DNA from: Exiguobacterium algae
Lineage (GTDB): Bacteria; Bacillota; Bacilli; Exiguobacteriales; Exiguobacteriaceae
Length of the DNA: 64,000 bases
Direction of reading: 5' to 3'
Assembly (NCBI RefSeq): GCF_018617875.1
Contig: NZ_JACSKZ010000001.1
Location: 975,849 to 1,039,848, forward strand
Shown: positions 56,347-64,000 of the stretch, piece by piece
Layout of the letters: each line of letters begins with the position of its first letter
Numbering within the stretch: the stretch's first letter is position 1
The notes under the pieces: model-generated
What the model was told of the DNA's origin: nothing
Database searches by the model: none
Seen by the model: the letters and a program-made list of their open reading frames with translations, nothing else
Translations under genes and position numbers: made by a program

Positions 56347-57687
56347 TTACAAGTCCGTTTTCGCTTTTTTCACGGGACGGCGACTCTTTTTCTTATCCGC
56401 TTCGAGCGCCGCGAAAAACTCGAGATTTGTCTTCGTCTCACGCACACGACGTAAGAATTGTTCCACGAAGTCCGGCGACTCGTTCATGGTGCGACGGATT
56501 GTCCAAAGTGTGTCGAGTTCGTCTTTCCCGAGCAGGAGCTCTTCTTTACGGGTACCTGAGCGACGAATATCGATCGCAGGGAAGATCCGACGTTCCGCCA
56601 ATTTCCGATCGAGGTGAAGTTCCATGTTCCCGGTCCCTTTGAACTCTTCGTAAATGACGTCGTCCATCCGCGAGCCGGTATCGACGAGCGCCGTCCCTAA
56701 AATGGTCAAGCTGCCGCCGTCCTCGATGTTCCGGGCCGCACCAAAGAACTTCTTCGGTTTGTGGAACGCCGCCGGGTCGATCCCGCCGGATAGCGTCCGA
56801 CCGCTCGGTGGGACCGATAAGTTATAGGCACGGGTCAATCGCGTGATCGAGTCGAGCAGGATGACGACGTCTTTTTTATGTTCGACCAAGCGCATCGCCC
56901 GTTCGAGGACCAGTTCAGAGATGCGTGCATGATTCTCCGGTGTCTCATCGAACGTCGAGAAGGCAACATCCGCCCCTGGGACGGAACGCTGAATATCGGT
57001 CACTTCTTCCGGCCGCTCATCGATGAGTAAGATGATCAACTCGACATTTGGATGGTTCGTCGTAATCGAGTTCGCGATTTCTTTTAAGAGTGATGTCTTC
57101 CCGGCTTTCGGCGGAGCGACAATCAATCCGCGTTGACCGAATCCGACGGGTGCAATCATGTCCATGACACGCACAGACAAGTGGTTCGGTTCGGTCTCGA
57201 GCACCATCTGCTGTTCCGGGTAAATCGGGGTTAACGCCGGGAAATAATCACGAGAGCGTGTCGATTCCGTCGACTCTCCATTGACCGCTTCGACACTGAG
57301 CAATCCTTGGAATCGTTCATTTTCTTTTGGCTTACGTACTTTTCCAGTGACAAGGTCTCCGTTACGCAGATTGAAGCGACGGATTTGTGAGGCCGCGATA
57401 TAAATATCTTCGGATGACTGGGAATAGTTGATCGGACGGAGGAAGCCAAAGCCCCCATCATTTTGGGACTGTGGATTCGGAGGAATGATTTCCAATATGC
57501 CTTCGAGGAAATAAAGGTCCTTCGATTCAGCTTGCGACTTTAAAATTCGAAACATTAACTCGCGTTTACGAGCCTCTCGATAGTTCGGGACGTTGACTTC
57601 TTTCGCAATCTCATAAAGTTCTTTCAACGTCTTCGTCTCGAGTTCACGGAGTGTGTAATTTTTGTTCGGTTCAGTCTGTTGACTCAT
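56347..57687 (-). CDS. rho: transcription termination factor Rho
   Basis: 446 residues. N-terminal RNA-binding domain (~48-125: DLYFLEGILEIIP, GFGFLRP), Walker A APPKAGKTSLLKEIA (about residue 190), Walker B VILLDSITRLTRAYN, and the Q/R loop region PPSGRTLSGGIDPAA. A hexameric ATP-driven helicase terminating transcription. TAGGTG lies ahead of the ATG with modest strength. Upstream is a 380-base gap facing the wall-hydrolase gene. Confidence 0.96.
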   Translation of the reverse strand: MSQQTEPNKNYTLRELETKTLKELYEIAKEVNVPNYREARKRELMFRILKSQAESKDLYFLEGILEIIPPNPQSQNDGGFGFLRPINYSQSSEDIYIAASQIRRFNLRNGDLVTGKVRKPKENERFQGLLSVEAVNGESTESTRSRDYFPALTPIYPEQQMVLETEPNHLSVRVMDMIAPVGFGQRGLIVAPPKAGKTSLLKEIANSITTNHPNVELIILLIDERPEEVTDIQRSVPGADVAFSTFDETPENHARISELVLERAMRLVEHKKDVVILLDSITRLTRAYNLSVPPSGRTLSGGIDPAAFHKPKKFFGAARNIEDGGSLTILGTALVDTGSRMDDVIYEEFKGTGNMELHLDRKLAERRIFPAIDIRRSGTRKEELLLGKDELDTLWTIRRTMNESPDFVEQFLRRVRETKTNLEFFAALEADKKKSRRPVKKAKTDL

Positions 57688-58067
57688 TCAAGTCACCTAT
57701 CTTTCTACATCATTCTATCGTTCATCATACTTGAGCTGTCTGCAATCATCTAACCACATTTTTGCAGAGTCGTCACGGTTGAAAATCGACGTACTCCCGC
57801 CTCATTTCCCTTATTCTCAAAAACTCACACGTCTTTCTGCGACATTGTAACAAAAGAAGAGTTATATCCACATATTGTTTCAATCGTGTTACAAGAAAAC
57901 GCTTTTTTGTCTTGTTATTGAAAAATGTTCGTGTACACCCACATGATATAGTTTATTTGCACACTAAATCGGGTATTATTCACCCCTTTGATGTGCTTGA
58001 AAATCGTACATTCAGATAGTTGAGTCATATAGGTCTGGTCTTATTAAAAAACGGAGGGAATTACATT
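57688..58067. other. divergent region between rho and wall-hydrolase gene
   Basis: 380 AT-rich bases with no gene. It includes a candidate WalR box (57877-57893), an AGAAAACGCTTTTTTG stretch resembling a cre site (57894-57909), an inverted repeat TTGTAAC/GTTACAA (57845-57851 and 57888-57894), and a GATATAGTTTATTT-type -10 region near 57950. The leader of the hydrolase gene is at least 60-100 bases. Confidence 0.5.
57877..57893 (-). promoter_or_regulatory. candidate WalR box
   Basis: On the minus strand TGTAAC-N5-TGAAAC, matching the WalR direct-repeat consensus TGTWAH-N5-TGTWAH at 11 of 12 positions, upstream of an NlpC/P60 hydrolase, a typical WalR target. Confidence 0.35.
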
Positions 58068-59018
58068 ATGTTTAAGCGTATTGCATCCATCGTCATCGCT
58101 GCCGCTGTCGCTTTCTCGGGTCTTGCGTTCACAACCGGTGAACAAGCAGAAGCCGCAACAGGCACCTTTGCTTACTCGAAAGTGAACGGTTTGAATATCC
58201 GAACAGCCCCGTCCTACTCGTCTTCAAAAGTCGTTGGAAAGATGAACAAAGGGCAACGCTATACATACCTCGGTAAAACCGGATCGTTTTACAAAATTAA
58301 TTATAAAGGCAAAGCGAGTTACATCTCTGCGTCTTCGAAATATTCTTACTTGAAGCCACGGACGTCAACCGTTTCCAAAATGTCGACCACTTCGACATCG
58401 CAACCGACTGTTCCGACGTTCGCTTATTCGAAAATGAACGGGGTGAGCATCCGCTCGTCGGCTTCTTACGCTTCACAAGTCATCGGAAAGATGAATAAAG
58501 GACAACGTTACACATACCTCGGTAAAGTCGGGGCGTTCTATAAAATCAACTACCAAGGCAAGGCAGCTTACATCTCAGCGGCTTCAAAATATTCATACTT
58601 GAAGCCAAATACATCGACGACTTCGAAGGCAACTGCTTCAACATCGTCTTCGAGCGTCCGTTCGAAACTTGTCGCCGAGTCAAAAAAATACCTCGGCACA
58701 CCTTACCGTTACGGCGGAACGACAACTTCTGGTTTTGACTGCTCTGGCTACACGGGCTATGTTTACAAGAAAGCAATCGGAAAAACACTTCCACGCTCTT
58801 CTCGTCAGCAATACGCAAGTGCGAAGAAAATTTCGACGTCTTCTATTCAGGCTGGAGACCTCGTCTTCTTCTCCCATTCAGGCGGAACGATTCACCACGT
58901 CGGTATGGCACTTAGCCAAACACAAATGATCAACTCAGAAACAGGCGGCGTGAAATACGCGAGCTTCAGATCAGGTTACTGGGGCGCCCGTTACGTCGGT
59001 GCCGGGACTTACCTCTAA
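58068..59018 (+). CDS. secreted NlpC/P60 peptidoglycan endopeptidase with two SH3b domains
   Basis: About 316 residues. A signal peptide ends near EQAEAATG (residue ~30). Two nearly identical SH3b wall-binding domains (~32-98 and ~120-185) share MNKGQRYTYLGK and YISA(S)SKYSYLKP. After a Ser/Thr linker the catalytic domain (~205-316) has TPYRYGG, Cys in GFDCSGYTGYVYKKA, and His in HHVGMAL. It cuts D-Glu/meso-DAP type stem peptide bonds in wall growth or separation. CGGAGGG precedes the ATG at 58068. Confidence 0.92.
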   Translation: MFKRIASIVIAAAVAFSGLAFTTGEQAEAATGTFAYSKVNGLNIRTAPSYSSSKVVGKMNKGQRYTYLGKTGSFYKINYKGKASYISASSKYSYLKPRTSTVSKMSTTSTSQPTVPTFAYSKMNGVSIRSSASYASQVIGKMNKGQRYTYLGKVGAFYKINYQGKAAYISAASKYSYLKPNTSTTSKATASTSSSSVRSKLVAESKKYLGTPYRYGGTTTSGFDCSGYTGYVYKKAIGKTLPRSSRQQYASAKKISTSSIQAGDLVFFSHSGGTIHHVGMALSQTQMINSETGGVKYASFRSGYWGARYVGAGTYL

Positions 59019-59023
59019 AAAAT

Positions 59024-59060
59024 CAACGACGACTCGGTTCATGGGAACCGAGTCGTTTTT
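59024..59060. terminator. bidirectional terminator, hydrolase / ABC permease
   Basis: CGACTCGGTTC and GAACCGAGTCG arms with TTTTTA on the right and A-run on the left. Confidence 0.85.
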
Positions 59061-59829
59061 ATTTTTGCTTCAGCGCGCCTCGGGCGTTCGTCGCGGCAAA
59101 CACGATCATGATGAGGCTCATCGTTCCAGCGACCGCCAGTCCAGCTGACAGCGCTCCCCAATCGATCTCGGGTTGGGTCAAGACAGCCCGCATCCCTTCG
59201 AAAATATACGTTGTCGGATTGAACGTCGCCGCTACTTTCAGCCACTCCGCCTCAATCAACTCTTTTGGAACGAATGTTGTCGATAAGAAGATGAGCGGGA
59301 AAAAGAGCAAGGTGCCCGCTTGGGCCGCCTGGGCGTTCCTTGTCTTCAAGGCGACCCCGACCGAGTAACCGGCAAACCCTAAGCCGAAACCAATCGCAAG
59401 CAGCACGGTGAAAAAGAATCCTGGTGCACCGACCGGAATCGTCAAGCCGAGCAAAAAGGCGACACTGAAAATTAGCAGCGTCTGAACGAACAGTTGCAGC
59501 ATGCCCGCAATCATCGGACCGAGCACGATGGCCGTCCGTGTCGCCGGGGTCAACAGCAGTCGGGCAAAATACCCACTCTCAATATCCCGGACGAGCGCTT
59601 GTCCGGTACCGCCCGCACCTCCGACCGCACCCGAAACGATGGATACCGGCAAGATGAAGTTCAAGTAGTCGCTCCCTTCAAACTGCGGCAATGAGGCGAC
59701 ACTCGATAATCCGCTCGTGTAGACGAGAAGGAAAAAGACCGAGATCAATAAGTTCGGAATAAATGAAAAAGGGTTCCGGATCGTCGTCAACAAGCTCCGT
59801 TTCGTAAACAACCACGTCTCAGTCCACAC
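59059..59829 (-). CDS. ABC-2 type exporter permease
   Basis: About 256 residues with six membrane segments, the ABC-2/DrrB fold: TIRNPFSFIPNLLISVFFLLVY near the N-terminus, VLGPMIAGMLQLFVQTLLIF, and FLSTTFVPKELIEAEWLKVAATFNPTTYIFEGMR near the end. The start is taken as GTG 59829, eight bases after AAGGAGG; the start at 59856 lies further inside the ATPase gene. It pairs with the ATPase gene. Substrate unknown, perhaps a drug or lipid. Confidence 0.85.
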   Translation of the reverse strand: MWTETWLFTKRSLLTTIRNPFSFIPNLLISVFFLLVYTSGLSSVASLPQFEGSDYLNFILPVSIVSGAVGGAGGTGQALVRDIESGYFARLLLTPATRTAIVLGPMIAGMLQLFVQTLLIFSVAFLLGLTIPVGAPGFFFTVLLAIGFGLGFAGYSVGVALKTRNAQAAQAGTLLFFPLIFLSTTFVPKELIEAEWLKVAATFNPTTYIFEGMRAVLTQPEIDWGALSAGLAVAGTMSLIMIVFAATNARGALKQK

Positions 59830-60745
59830 GGATCTCGCCTCCTTCGTACGATTCACCGGTCACTTTCAAGAAGACATCGTCAAGTGACGGTTGTTTCACG
59901 GTCAAGCGCTCCGGCTGTAAACCAGCTTCATCTAAGGAACGAATGACGTCCATCAACGTATACTGTTTCAGCTCGAACGAGACGTTCGTCCCTTCCGCCT
60001 CATGACCAAACCGCTCCGCCGCCCGCTTTGCATCCGTTGCGTCTTGAAACGCCATGGCAATCGTCTCCCCACCAACCAGTCGCTTCAACTCATCCGCGGT
60101 CCCCTCACTCACAATTTTCCCGTGATTGATGATCGCAATCCGGTCGGCGAGTTCATCCGCCTCTTCTAAATATTGAGTCGTCAAGAAAATGGTCGTCCCA
60201 AACTCTTGATTTAATCGACGTACCTCATTCCAAATCTCGATGCGACTGGCCGGGTCGAGTCCCGTCGTCGGTTCATCCAAAAAAAGGACGGTCGGACGAT
60301 GGACAAGTGTAAGCGCCAAATCCAGCCGGCGCCGCATCCCGCCAGAATACGTGCCGCTACGCCGGTCTGCCGCTTCCGTCAGGGAAACAATCGCCAGGAG
60401 CTCCTCCGCCCGTTTTTCTGCTTCCTCTTTCGACATCTTGAACAGACGACCTTGAAGGACCAGGAGTTCTCGACCGGTCAACACTTTATCGATTCCCGTC
60501 TCTTGCAGTGCGACCCCGATGGATAGCCGGACGTCTTTTTCCTGTTTCACCACATCGAATCCATTCACTTCGGCCCGTCCTGCCGTCGGACGGACGAGCG
60601 TCGTCAACATCTGCACGGTTGTCGACTTTCCCGCCCCGTTCGGCCCTAAAAACGCAAAGATTTCCCCTTCTCTTACGGAAAAGGATACCTCATCCACTGC
60701 GGCGACCTCTCCGTACGTCTTCACCAGTGATTCCACTTCAATCAT
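59819..60745 (-). CDS. ABC exporter ATPase (DrrA-like)
   Basis: 308 residues. Walker A GPNGAGKSTT (about residue 40), Q-loop Gln in VALQETGID, signature YSGGMRRRLDLA, Walker B VLFLDEPTTGLDP, and switch His replaced by Gln in LTTQYLEEADEL, as in DrrA. The C-terminal ~80 residues are the DrrA accessory region. Works with the permease gene overlapping its end. GGAGGTG precedes the ATG. Confidence 0.88.
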   Translation of the reverse strand: MIEVESLVKTYGEVAAVDEVSFSVREGEIFAFLGPNGAGKSTTVQMLTTLVRPTAGRAEVNGFDVVKQEKDVRLSIGVALQETGIDKVLTGRELLVLQGRLFKMSKEEAEKRAEELLAIVSLTEAADRRSGTYSGGMRRRLDLALTLVHRPTVLFLDEPTTGLDPASRIEIWNEVRRLNQEFGTTIFLTTQYLEEADELADRIAIINHGKIVSEGTADELKRLVGGETIAMAFQDATDAKRAAERFGHEAEGTNVSFELKQYTLMDVIRSLDEAGLQPERLTVKQPSLDDVFLKVTGESYEGGEIRVD

Positions 60746-60793
60746 CGGTCACACCTCCTGCCTTCCCATTCCCGTTTTGATGTGTTCATAACT

Positions 60794-60824
60794 AAAAAGC
60801 CGCAGACGAATGTTCGTCCACGGC
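60794..60824 (-). terminator. terminator after glpX
   Basis: GCCG-GACGAA / TTCGTC-CGGC arms with TTTTTAG on the minus strand. Confidence 0.8.
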
Positions 60825-60830
60825 AATCGG

Positions 60831-61802
60831 TTATTCTGGTTTCATGACCATCTTCGGTTTTTTCTTCAACGAGTGGTTCCCTTCGACGAACCGGACTGTT
60901 CCCGATTTTGCCCGCATGACGACAGAGTGAGTCTGCCCGCCCTGTGAGGTGAACTGGACTCCTCTTAACAGCTCGCCATCGGTCACACCCGTCGCTGCAA
61001 AAATACAGTCTTCTCCTTTGACGAGGTCATCGAGGAGCAGAATCTTATCCGTATCCTCAATCCCCATGTCATGACAGCGCTGCTTTTGCGCTTCGTCTTC
61101 CGGTAAGAGACGACCTTGGAAGTCTCCCCCGAGACACTTCATCGCGACCGCCGCAATCACGCCTTCCGGCGCCCCGCCTGACCCGAGAAGCAAATCGACC
61201 CCGGTTTTGGAGAAGGCCGTGTTGATCGCTGCCGCCACATCGCCGTCAGGAATCAACTTGATGCGCGCCCCGGTATCGCGGACACGCTGAATGATTTCTT
61301 GATGGCGATCTCGATTTAAGATCGTCACCACGACGTCTTCGGGGTTTTTATTTTTCGCTTTCGCCACGATCTCGATGTTTTCTTCAATAGAGTTGTTTAA
61401 ACTGACGAGACCTGCCGCTTCCGGTCCGACCGCGATCTTATCCATGTACATGTCCGGCGCATGGAGTAAGTCTCCCGCATCCGCAACAGCCAAGACAGCG
61501 AGTGCGCCCCATGTCCCGGTTGCGACGATGTTCGTCCCTTCGAGCGGGTCGACGGCGACATCGAGACGCGAGCCATAGCCATTCCCGACTTTCTCACCGA
61601 TATAGAGCATCGGTGCCTCGTCCATCTCGCCTTCCCCGATGACGACGATCCCTTTCATCGGAATCGTGTCGAACACGTCACGCATCGCCGTTGTCGCAGC
61701 GTCATCCGCTTCGATCTTTAAACCTCTCCCCATCCAACGGGCCGAGGCGAGCGCAGCCGCCTCTGTCACCCGGACCAATTCCATCGATAAACTTCGTTCC
61801 AC
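60831..61802 (-). CDS. glpX: class II fructose-1,6-bisphosphatase GlpX
   Basis: About 323 residues. The GTG at 61802 gives an N-terminus [20 protein letters not shown] close to that of B. subtilis GlpX; GGGGAG lies nine bases upstream. Metal/substrate motifs: [33 protein letters not shown] and [20 protein letters not shown]. It removes the 1-phosphate from fructose-1,6-bisphosphate in gluconeogenesis. Seventeen bases after murZ. Confidence 0.95.
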   Translation of the reverse strand: MERSLSMELVRVTEAAALASARWMGRGLKIEADDAATTAMRDVFDTIPMKGIVVIGEGEMDEAPMLYIGEKVGNGYGSRLDVAVDPLEGTNIVATGTWGALAVLAVADAGDLLHAPDMYMDKIAVGPEAAGLVSLNNSIEENIEIVAKAKNKNPEDVVVTILNRDRHQEIIQRVRDTGARIKLIPDGDVAAAINTAFSKTGVDLLLGSGGAPEGVIAAVAMKCLGGDFQGRLLPEDEAQKQRCHDMGIEDTDKILLLDDLVKGEDCIFAATGVTDGELLRGVQFTSQGGQTHSVVMRAKSGTVRFVEGNHSLKKKPKMVMKPE

Positions 61803-61819
61803 CCGAAATCTCCCCTTTG

Positions 61820-63073
61820 TTACTCGGTCTCCTCTTCCACCCAAACGAGAGCTCCGAGCTGTTTTAATTTGCCGACAAAGTCGACATATGAATTGTTCAA
61901 CTTCTCCGCATAGATGACCGTCGACTCTCCCCCCGCTTGTAAAGCAGATAGCACGAGCGCGGCTGCACTTCGCGCATCCGAACTCTCCATTTCCGCTGTC
62001 GCCAGCTGGTTCCCGCCACGAATGACGGCCGACGCGTCTTCTAACGTTATTTGCGCATTCATCCGACGCATCTCCGCGATATGACGGAAACGCTGGGCAT
62101 ACAGTTTGTCCGTGACGACACTTGTCCCGTCAGCTTTTAGCAGGGCTGCCGACATAATCGGCTGAAGGTCGCTCGGATACCCGGCATAATGAAACACCCG
62201 TATATCCGTCGGCAGGAACTGATTCGCCCGGACCGTAACCGACTCTTCGCCCACCTCAATGTCTGCCCCAAAGTCGATCAACTTTTGGATGACACCTTCT
62301 AAGTGAGTCGGAATCACGGGTTGCACCGTGACTTCCCCCGCCACGGCTCCATAAATCATGTATGTGGCGGCCTCTAGCCGGTCTGGAATGAGCGAATGCG
62401 TACACCCATGCAGCTTGTCGACGCCTTTGATGCGAATCTCGTCGGTCCCGGCCCCGCTGACATGTGCCCCCATCGATGTCAGCATCGTTGCAACATCGAC
62501 GACTTCGGGGTCACAGGCCGCGTTTTCAATCACGGTCGTCCCTTTCGCGAGAACGGCGGCGAGCATGGCGCTCACCGTCGCACCGAACGAGCGCAGGTCT
62601 AAATAAATGCGACTTCCGGCGAGCTCTTCGACTCGGACATGGTAGAGACCCGATTCATTCTCTACGTGGATACCGAGTCGTTCGAGCGCCTTTAAATGCA
62701 GATCAATCGGTCGTGGACCAATCGCATATCCCCCAGGTAAACCGACTGCGCCTTTCCCAAAACGCGCGGCAAATACACCGAGCAAATAGACAGCGGCGCG
62801 CACTTTTCTCGTTTCTGAACCGAGGAGCGGCATCGCGACTGCTTCATTCGAATGAAACGTCATCCGCTCCCCGTCACGTTCAACCCGAACGCCGAGTTCT
62901 TGCAATAGCCCGATCATCACTTCCACGTCTTCAATGGCTGGAACGTTTTCAATGGTGACCGGTTCTTCTGTCAGCAGTGACGCGACGAGACAAGGTAAGG
63001 CACTCTGCTTCGCCCCGCTGATTTCCACTGTTCCTTCTAGCTTTTGCTGTCCAACGATATGCAAAATTTCCAC
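61820..63073 (-). CDS. murZ: MurZ-like enolpyruvyl transferase paralog lacking catalytic residues
   Basis: About 417 residues in the murZ (murAB) position between tal and glpX. The fold is intact, but key positions differ from the copy at 28733. The catalytic Cys is Tyr ([16 protein letters not shown]). The substrate Asn is Gln ([10 protein letters not shown]). The Arg of DRGY is Asn (KLNNSYVDF). The Lys of GAK, Arg in [10 protein letters not shown], Asp in YPSDLQP and Arg in QRFRH remain. It is therefore probably not a normal enolpyruvyl transferase; regulatory or altered chemistry is possible. GTG 63073 follows AAAGG by ten bases. Confidence 0.85.
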   Translation of the reverse strand: MEILHIVGQQKLEGTVEISGAKQSALPCLVASLLTEEPVTIENVPAIEDVEVMIGLLQELGVRVERDGERMTFHSNEAVAMPLLGSETRKVRAAVYLLGVFAARFGKGAVGLPGGYAIGPRPIDLHLKALERLGIHVENESGLYHVRVEELAGSRIYLDLRSFGATVSAMLAAVLAKGTTVIENAACDPEVVDVATMLTSMGAHVSGAGTDEIRIKGVDKLHGCTHSLIPDRLEAATYMIYGAVAGEVTVQPVIPTHLEGVIQKLIDFGADIEVGEESVTVRANQFLPTDIRVFHYAGYPSDLQPIMSAALLKADGTSVVTDKLYAQRFRHIAEMRRMNAQITLEDASAVIRGGNQLATAEMESSDARSAAALVLSALQAGGESTVIYAEKLNNSYVDFVGKLKQLGALVWVEEETE

Positions 63074-63100
63074 GTTGATCAAAACCTTTCTACGACGGAC

Positions 63101-63751
63101 TTATTTAGACTGAGCGTTGTTCCAATCCGCCAAGAACTGCTCAATCCCTTTGTCTGTGAGCGGATGTTTCATCATTTGTTCGATGACTTTGTATGGAACT
63201 GTCGCAATGTCAGCTCCAAGAAGGGCCGCTTTCGTCACATGGACAGGATGACGGACTGACGCCGCGATGATTTCTGACTCGATGCCGTGAATCGCAAAGA
63301 TGTTCGCAATCGTCTCCACGAGTTCAAGACCGTCTTGTCCGATGTCATCGAGTCGTCCGATAAACGGCGACACGTATGACGCACCCGCGCGAGCCGCCAA
63401 AAGGGCCTGGTTCGCATTAAAAATGAGTGTGACATTCGTTTTGATTCCGAGTTCTTTGAACTGCTTCACCGCTTCCATCCCGTCCGGTGTCATCGGTACC
63501 TTCACCGTAATATTCGGCGCGATCGCGGCAAGTTCCTTTCCTTCTTCCACCATACCCTTCGCATCAAGTGCAATAACTTCCGCGCTGACTGAAAGATCCC
63601 CCACGATCTCACAGATTTCACGAAGCCGTGTATGGAAGTCCACACCTTCTTTCGCAACGAGTGAAGGGTTCGTCGTCACGCCCCCGATTACACCCATTTG
63701 ATGGGCTTTCTTGATGTCTTCCACATTCGCCGTATCAATGAAAAAACGCAT
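63101..63751 (-). CDS. tal: transaldolase (TalC/YwjH-like, fructose-6-phosphate aldolase family)
   Basis: 216 residues, short-form transaldolase. Begins [20 protein letters not shown]; Schiff-base Lys is expected near the strand [20 protein letters not shown] (about residues 80-100), and [11 protein letters not shown] follows. Transfers dihydroxyacetone units in the pentose phosphate pathway. AAGGAGGAG precedes the ATG. In B. subtilis fbaA is next; here an insertion-element end follows. Confidence 0.93.
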   Translation of the reverse strand: MRFFIDTANVEDIKKAHQMGVIGGVTTNPSLVAKEGVDFHTRLREICEIVGDLSVSAEVIALDAKGMVEEGKELAAIAPNITVKVPMTPDGMEAVKQFKELGIKTNVTLIFNANQALLAARAGASYVSPFIGRLDDIGQDGLELVETIANIFAIHGIESEIIAASVRHPVHVTKAALLGADIATVPYKVIEQMMKHPLTDKGIEQFLADWNNAQSK

Positions 63752-63910
63752 GTGTGTCTCCTCCTTTAAGATGTATTCGCTTACACTCCCTATTATGAGG
63801 AAATCGCACCCGAATTACTACCCTTTGTCCGATTCGAGCAACGATTGAGGCGCAAGGGACTGCGATGATGACCTGTCACCACAATTTACTGACCGCATCC
63901 GGTCTACCTA

Positions 63911-64000
63911 TTTGAACTACCCCCACCTACGCTTCGCTTAGAGGTGGAGGATTCCTGAGTTATCCGACCTAACGGTCGAAACCTGATCAGGCTAACCCCG
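63911..64000 (-). mobile_element. probable right end of an IS605/IS1341-type element with TnpB RNA region
   Basis: The last 90 bases carry nested hairpins: CCACCTCTAAGCG/AAGCGTAGGTGG-type terminal stem (63920-63949), CGACC-TAAC-GGTCG (63965-63978) and the palindrome CCTGATCAGG (63982-63991). Read on the minus strand, the big hairpin is followed by GGGTAGTTCAA, resembling the terminal hairpin plus cleavage-site arrangement at the right end of tnpB-type elements, where the RNA guide scaffold also ends. The transposon's gene would lie beyond the window. Orientation is inferred. The 63752-63910 stretch is ordinary promoter spacer. Confidence 0.5.

Noticed and set aside
57894..57909. AGAAAACGCTTTTTTG as a CcpA cre site upstream of the wall hydrolase
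   Set aside because: Core resembles cre but the flanks do not complete the consensus; too weak for a separate entry.

Overview
The window looks like a chromosomal segment of a low-to-mid G+C, Gram-positive, non-sporulating, motile member of the Bacillales, most likely an Exiguobacterium with roughly half G+C. The assignment is inferred from Bacillus-like gene order, strong Shine-Dalgarno sites and U-tailed hairpin terminators; no rRNA is present to confirm it. The right half follows the B. subtilis arc tal(ywjH)-murZ-glpX-rho-rpmE-tdk-prfA-prmC-sua5(ywlC)-ywlE-rpiB-ywlG-glyA-upp-atp-ywzB-murA-mbl-flhO-flhP-fabZ. The sporulation genes normally interleaved there (spoIIR, spoIID, spoIIQ, spoIIID) are missing without scars.

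Layout. 1-4.4 kb: DUF1801 protein, TVP38-type membrane protein, a chemoreceptor, an NmrA-like oxidoreductase and a DUF305 protein. 4.4-11.7 kb: a metal (probably Cu/Ag) homeostasis cluster with an OmpR/histidine-kinase pair, a CopB-type (CPH) P-type ATPase with a His-rich N-terminus, a beta-propeller-like lipoprotein and a membrane-anchored multicopper oxidase. A near-identical 11-bp direct repeat lies upstream of both the regulator and the oxidase. 11.7-20 kb: signalling and accessory genes, including a soluble orphan kinase, a GGDEF cyclase, an odd orphan ABC ATPase, a methyltransferase, a decayed GNAT gene, a C45-type acylase and a second chemoreceptor. 20-30 kb: fabZ, EpuA-like, mscL, glycerate kinase, two flagellar rod/hook genes, a divergent kinase/regulator pair inserted beside mbl, and murA. 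30-39 kb: ywzB, a YuxH-type EAL/HDOD protein and the complete F1Fo ATP synthase operon with a good sigma-A promoter. 39-50 kb: upp, two unknown exported proteins, an ArlRS-like two-component system, glyA with a coiled-coil partner, an esterase, and a MarR-controlled oxidoreductase operon. 50-64 kb: translation, tRNA-modification and cell-wall genes, an NlpC/P60 wall hydrolase, an ABC exporter, glpX, a MurZ paralog and transaldolase. The window closes at the end of what looks like an IS605/IS1341-type element.

The most unusual items are the MurZ paralog, which has lost the catalytic Cys, the substrate Asn and a PEP-binding Arg; the shared operator of the metal cluster; the MarR palindromes; the in-frame 18-bp duplication inside a response regulator; and an ABC ATPase with Asn in place of the Q-loop Gln. 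No CRISPR array, tRNA or rRNA gene was seen.
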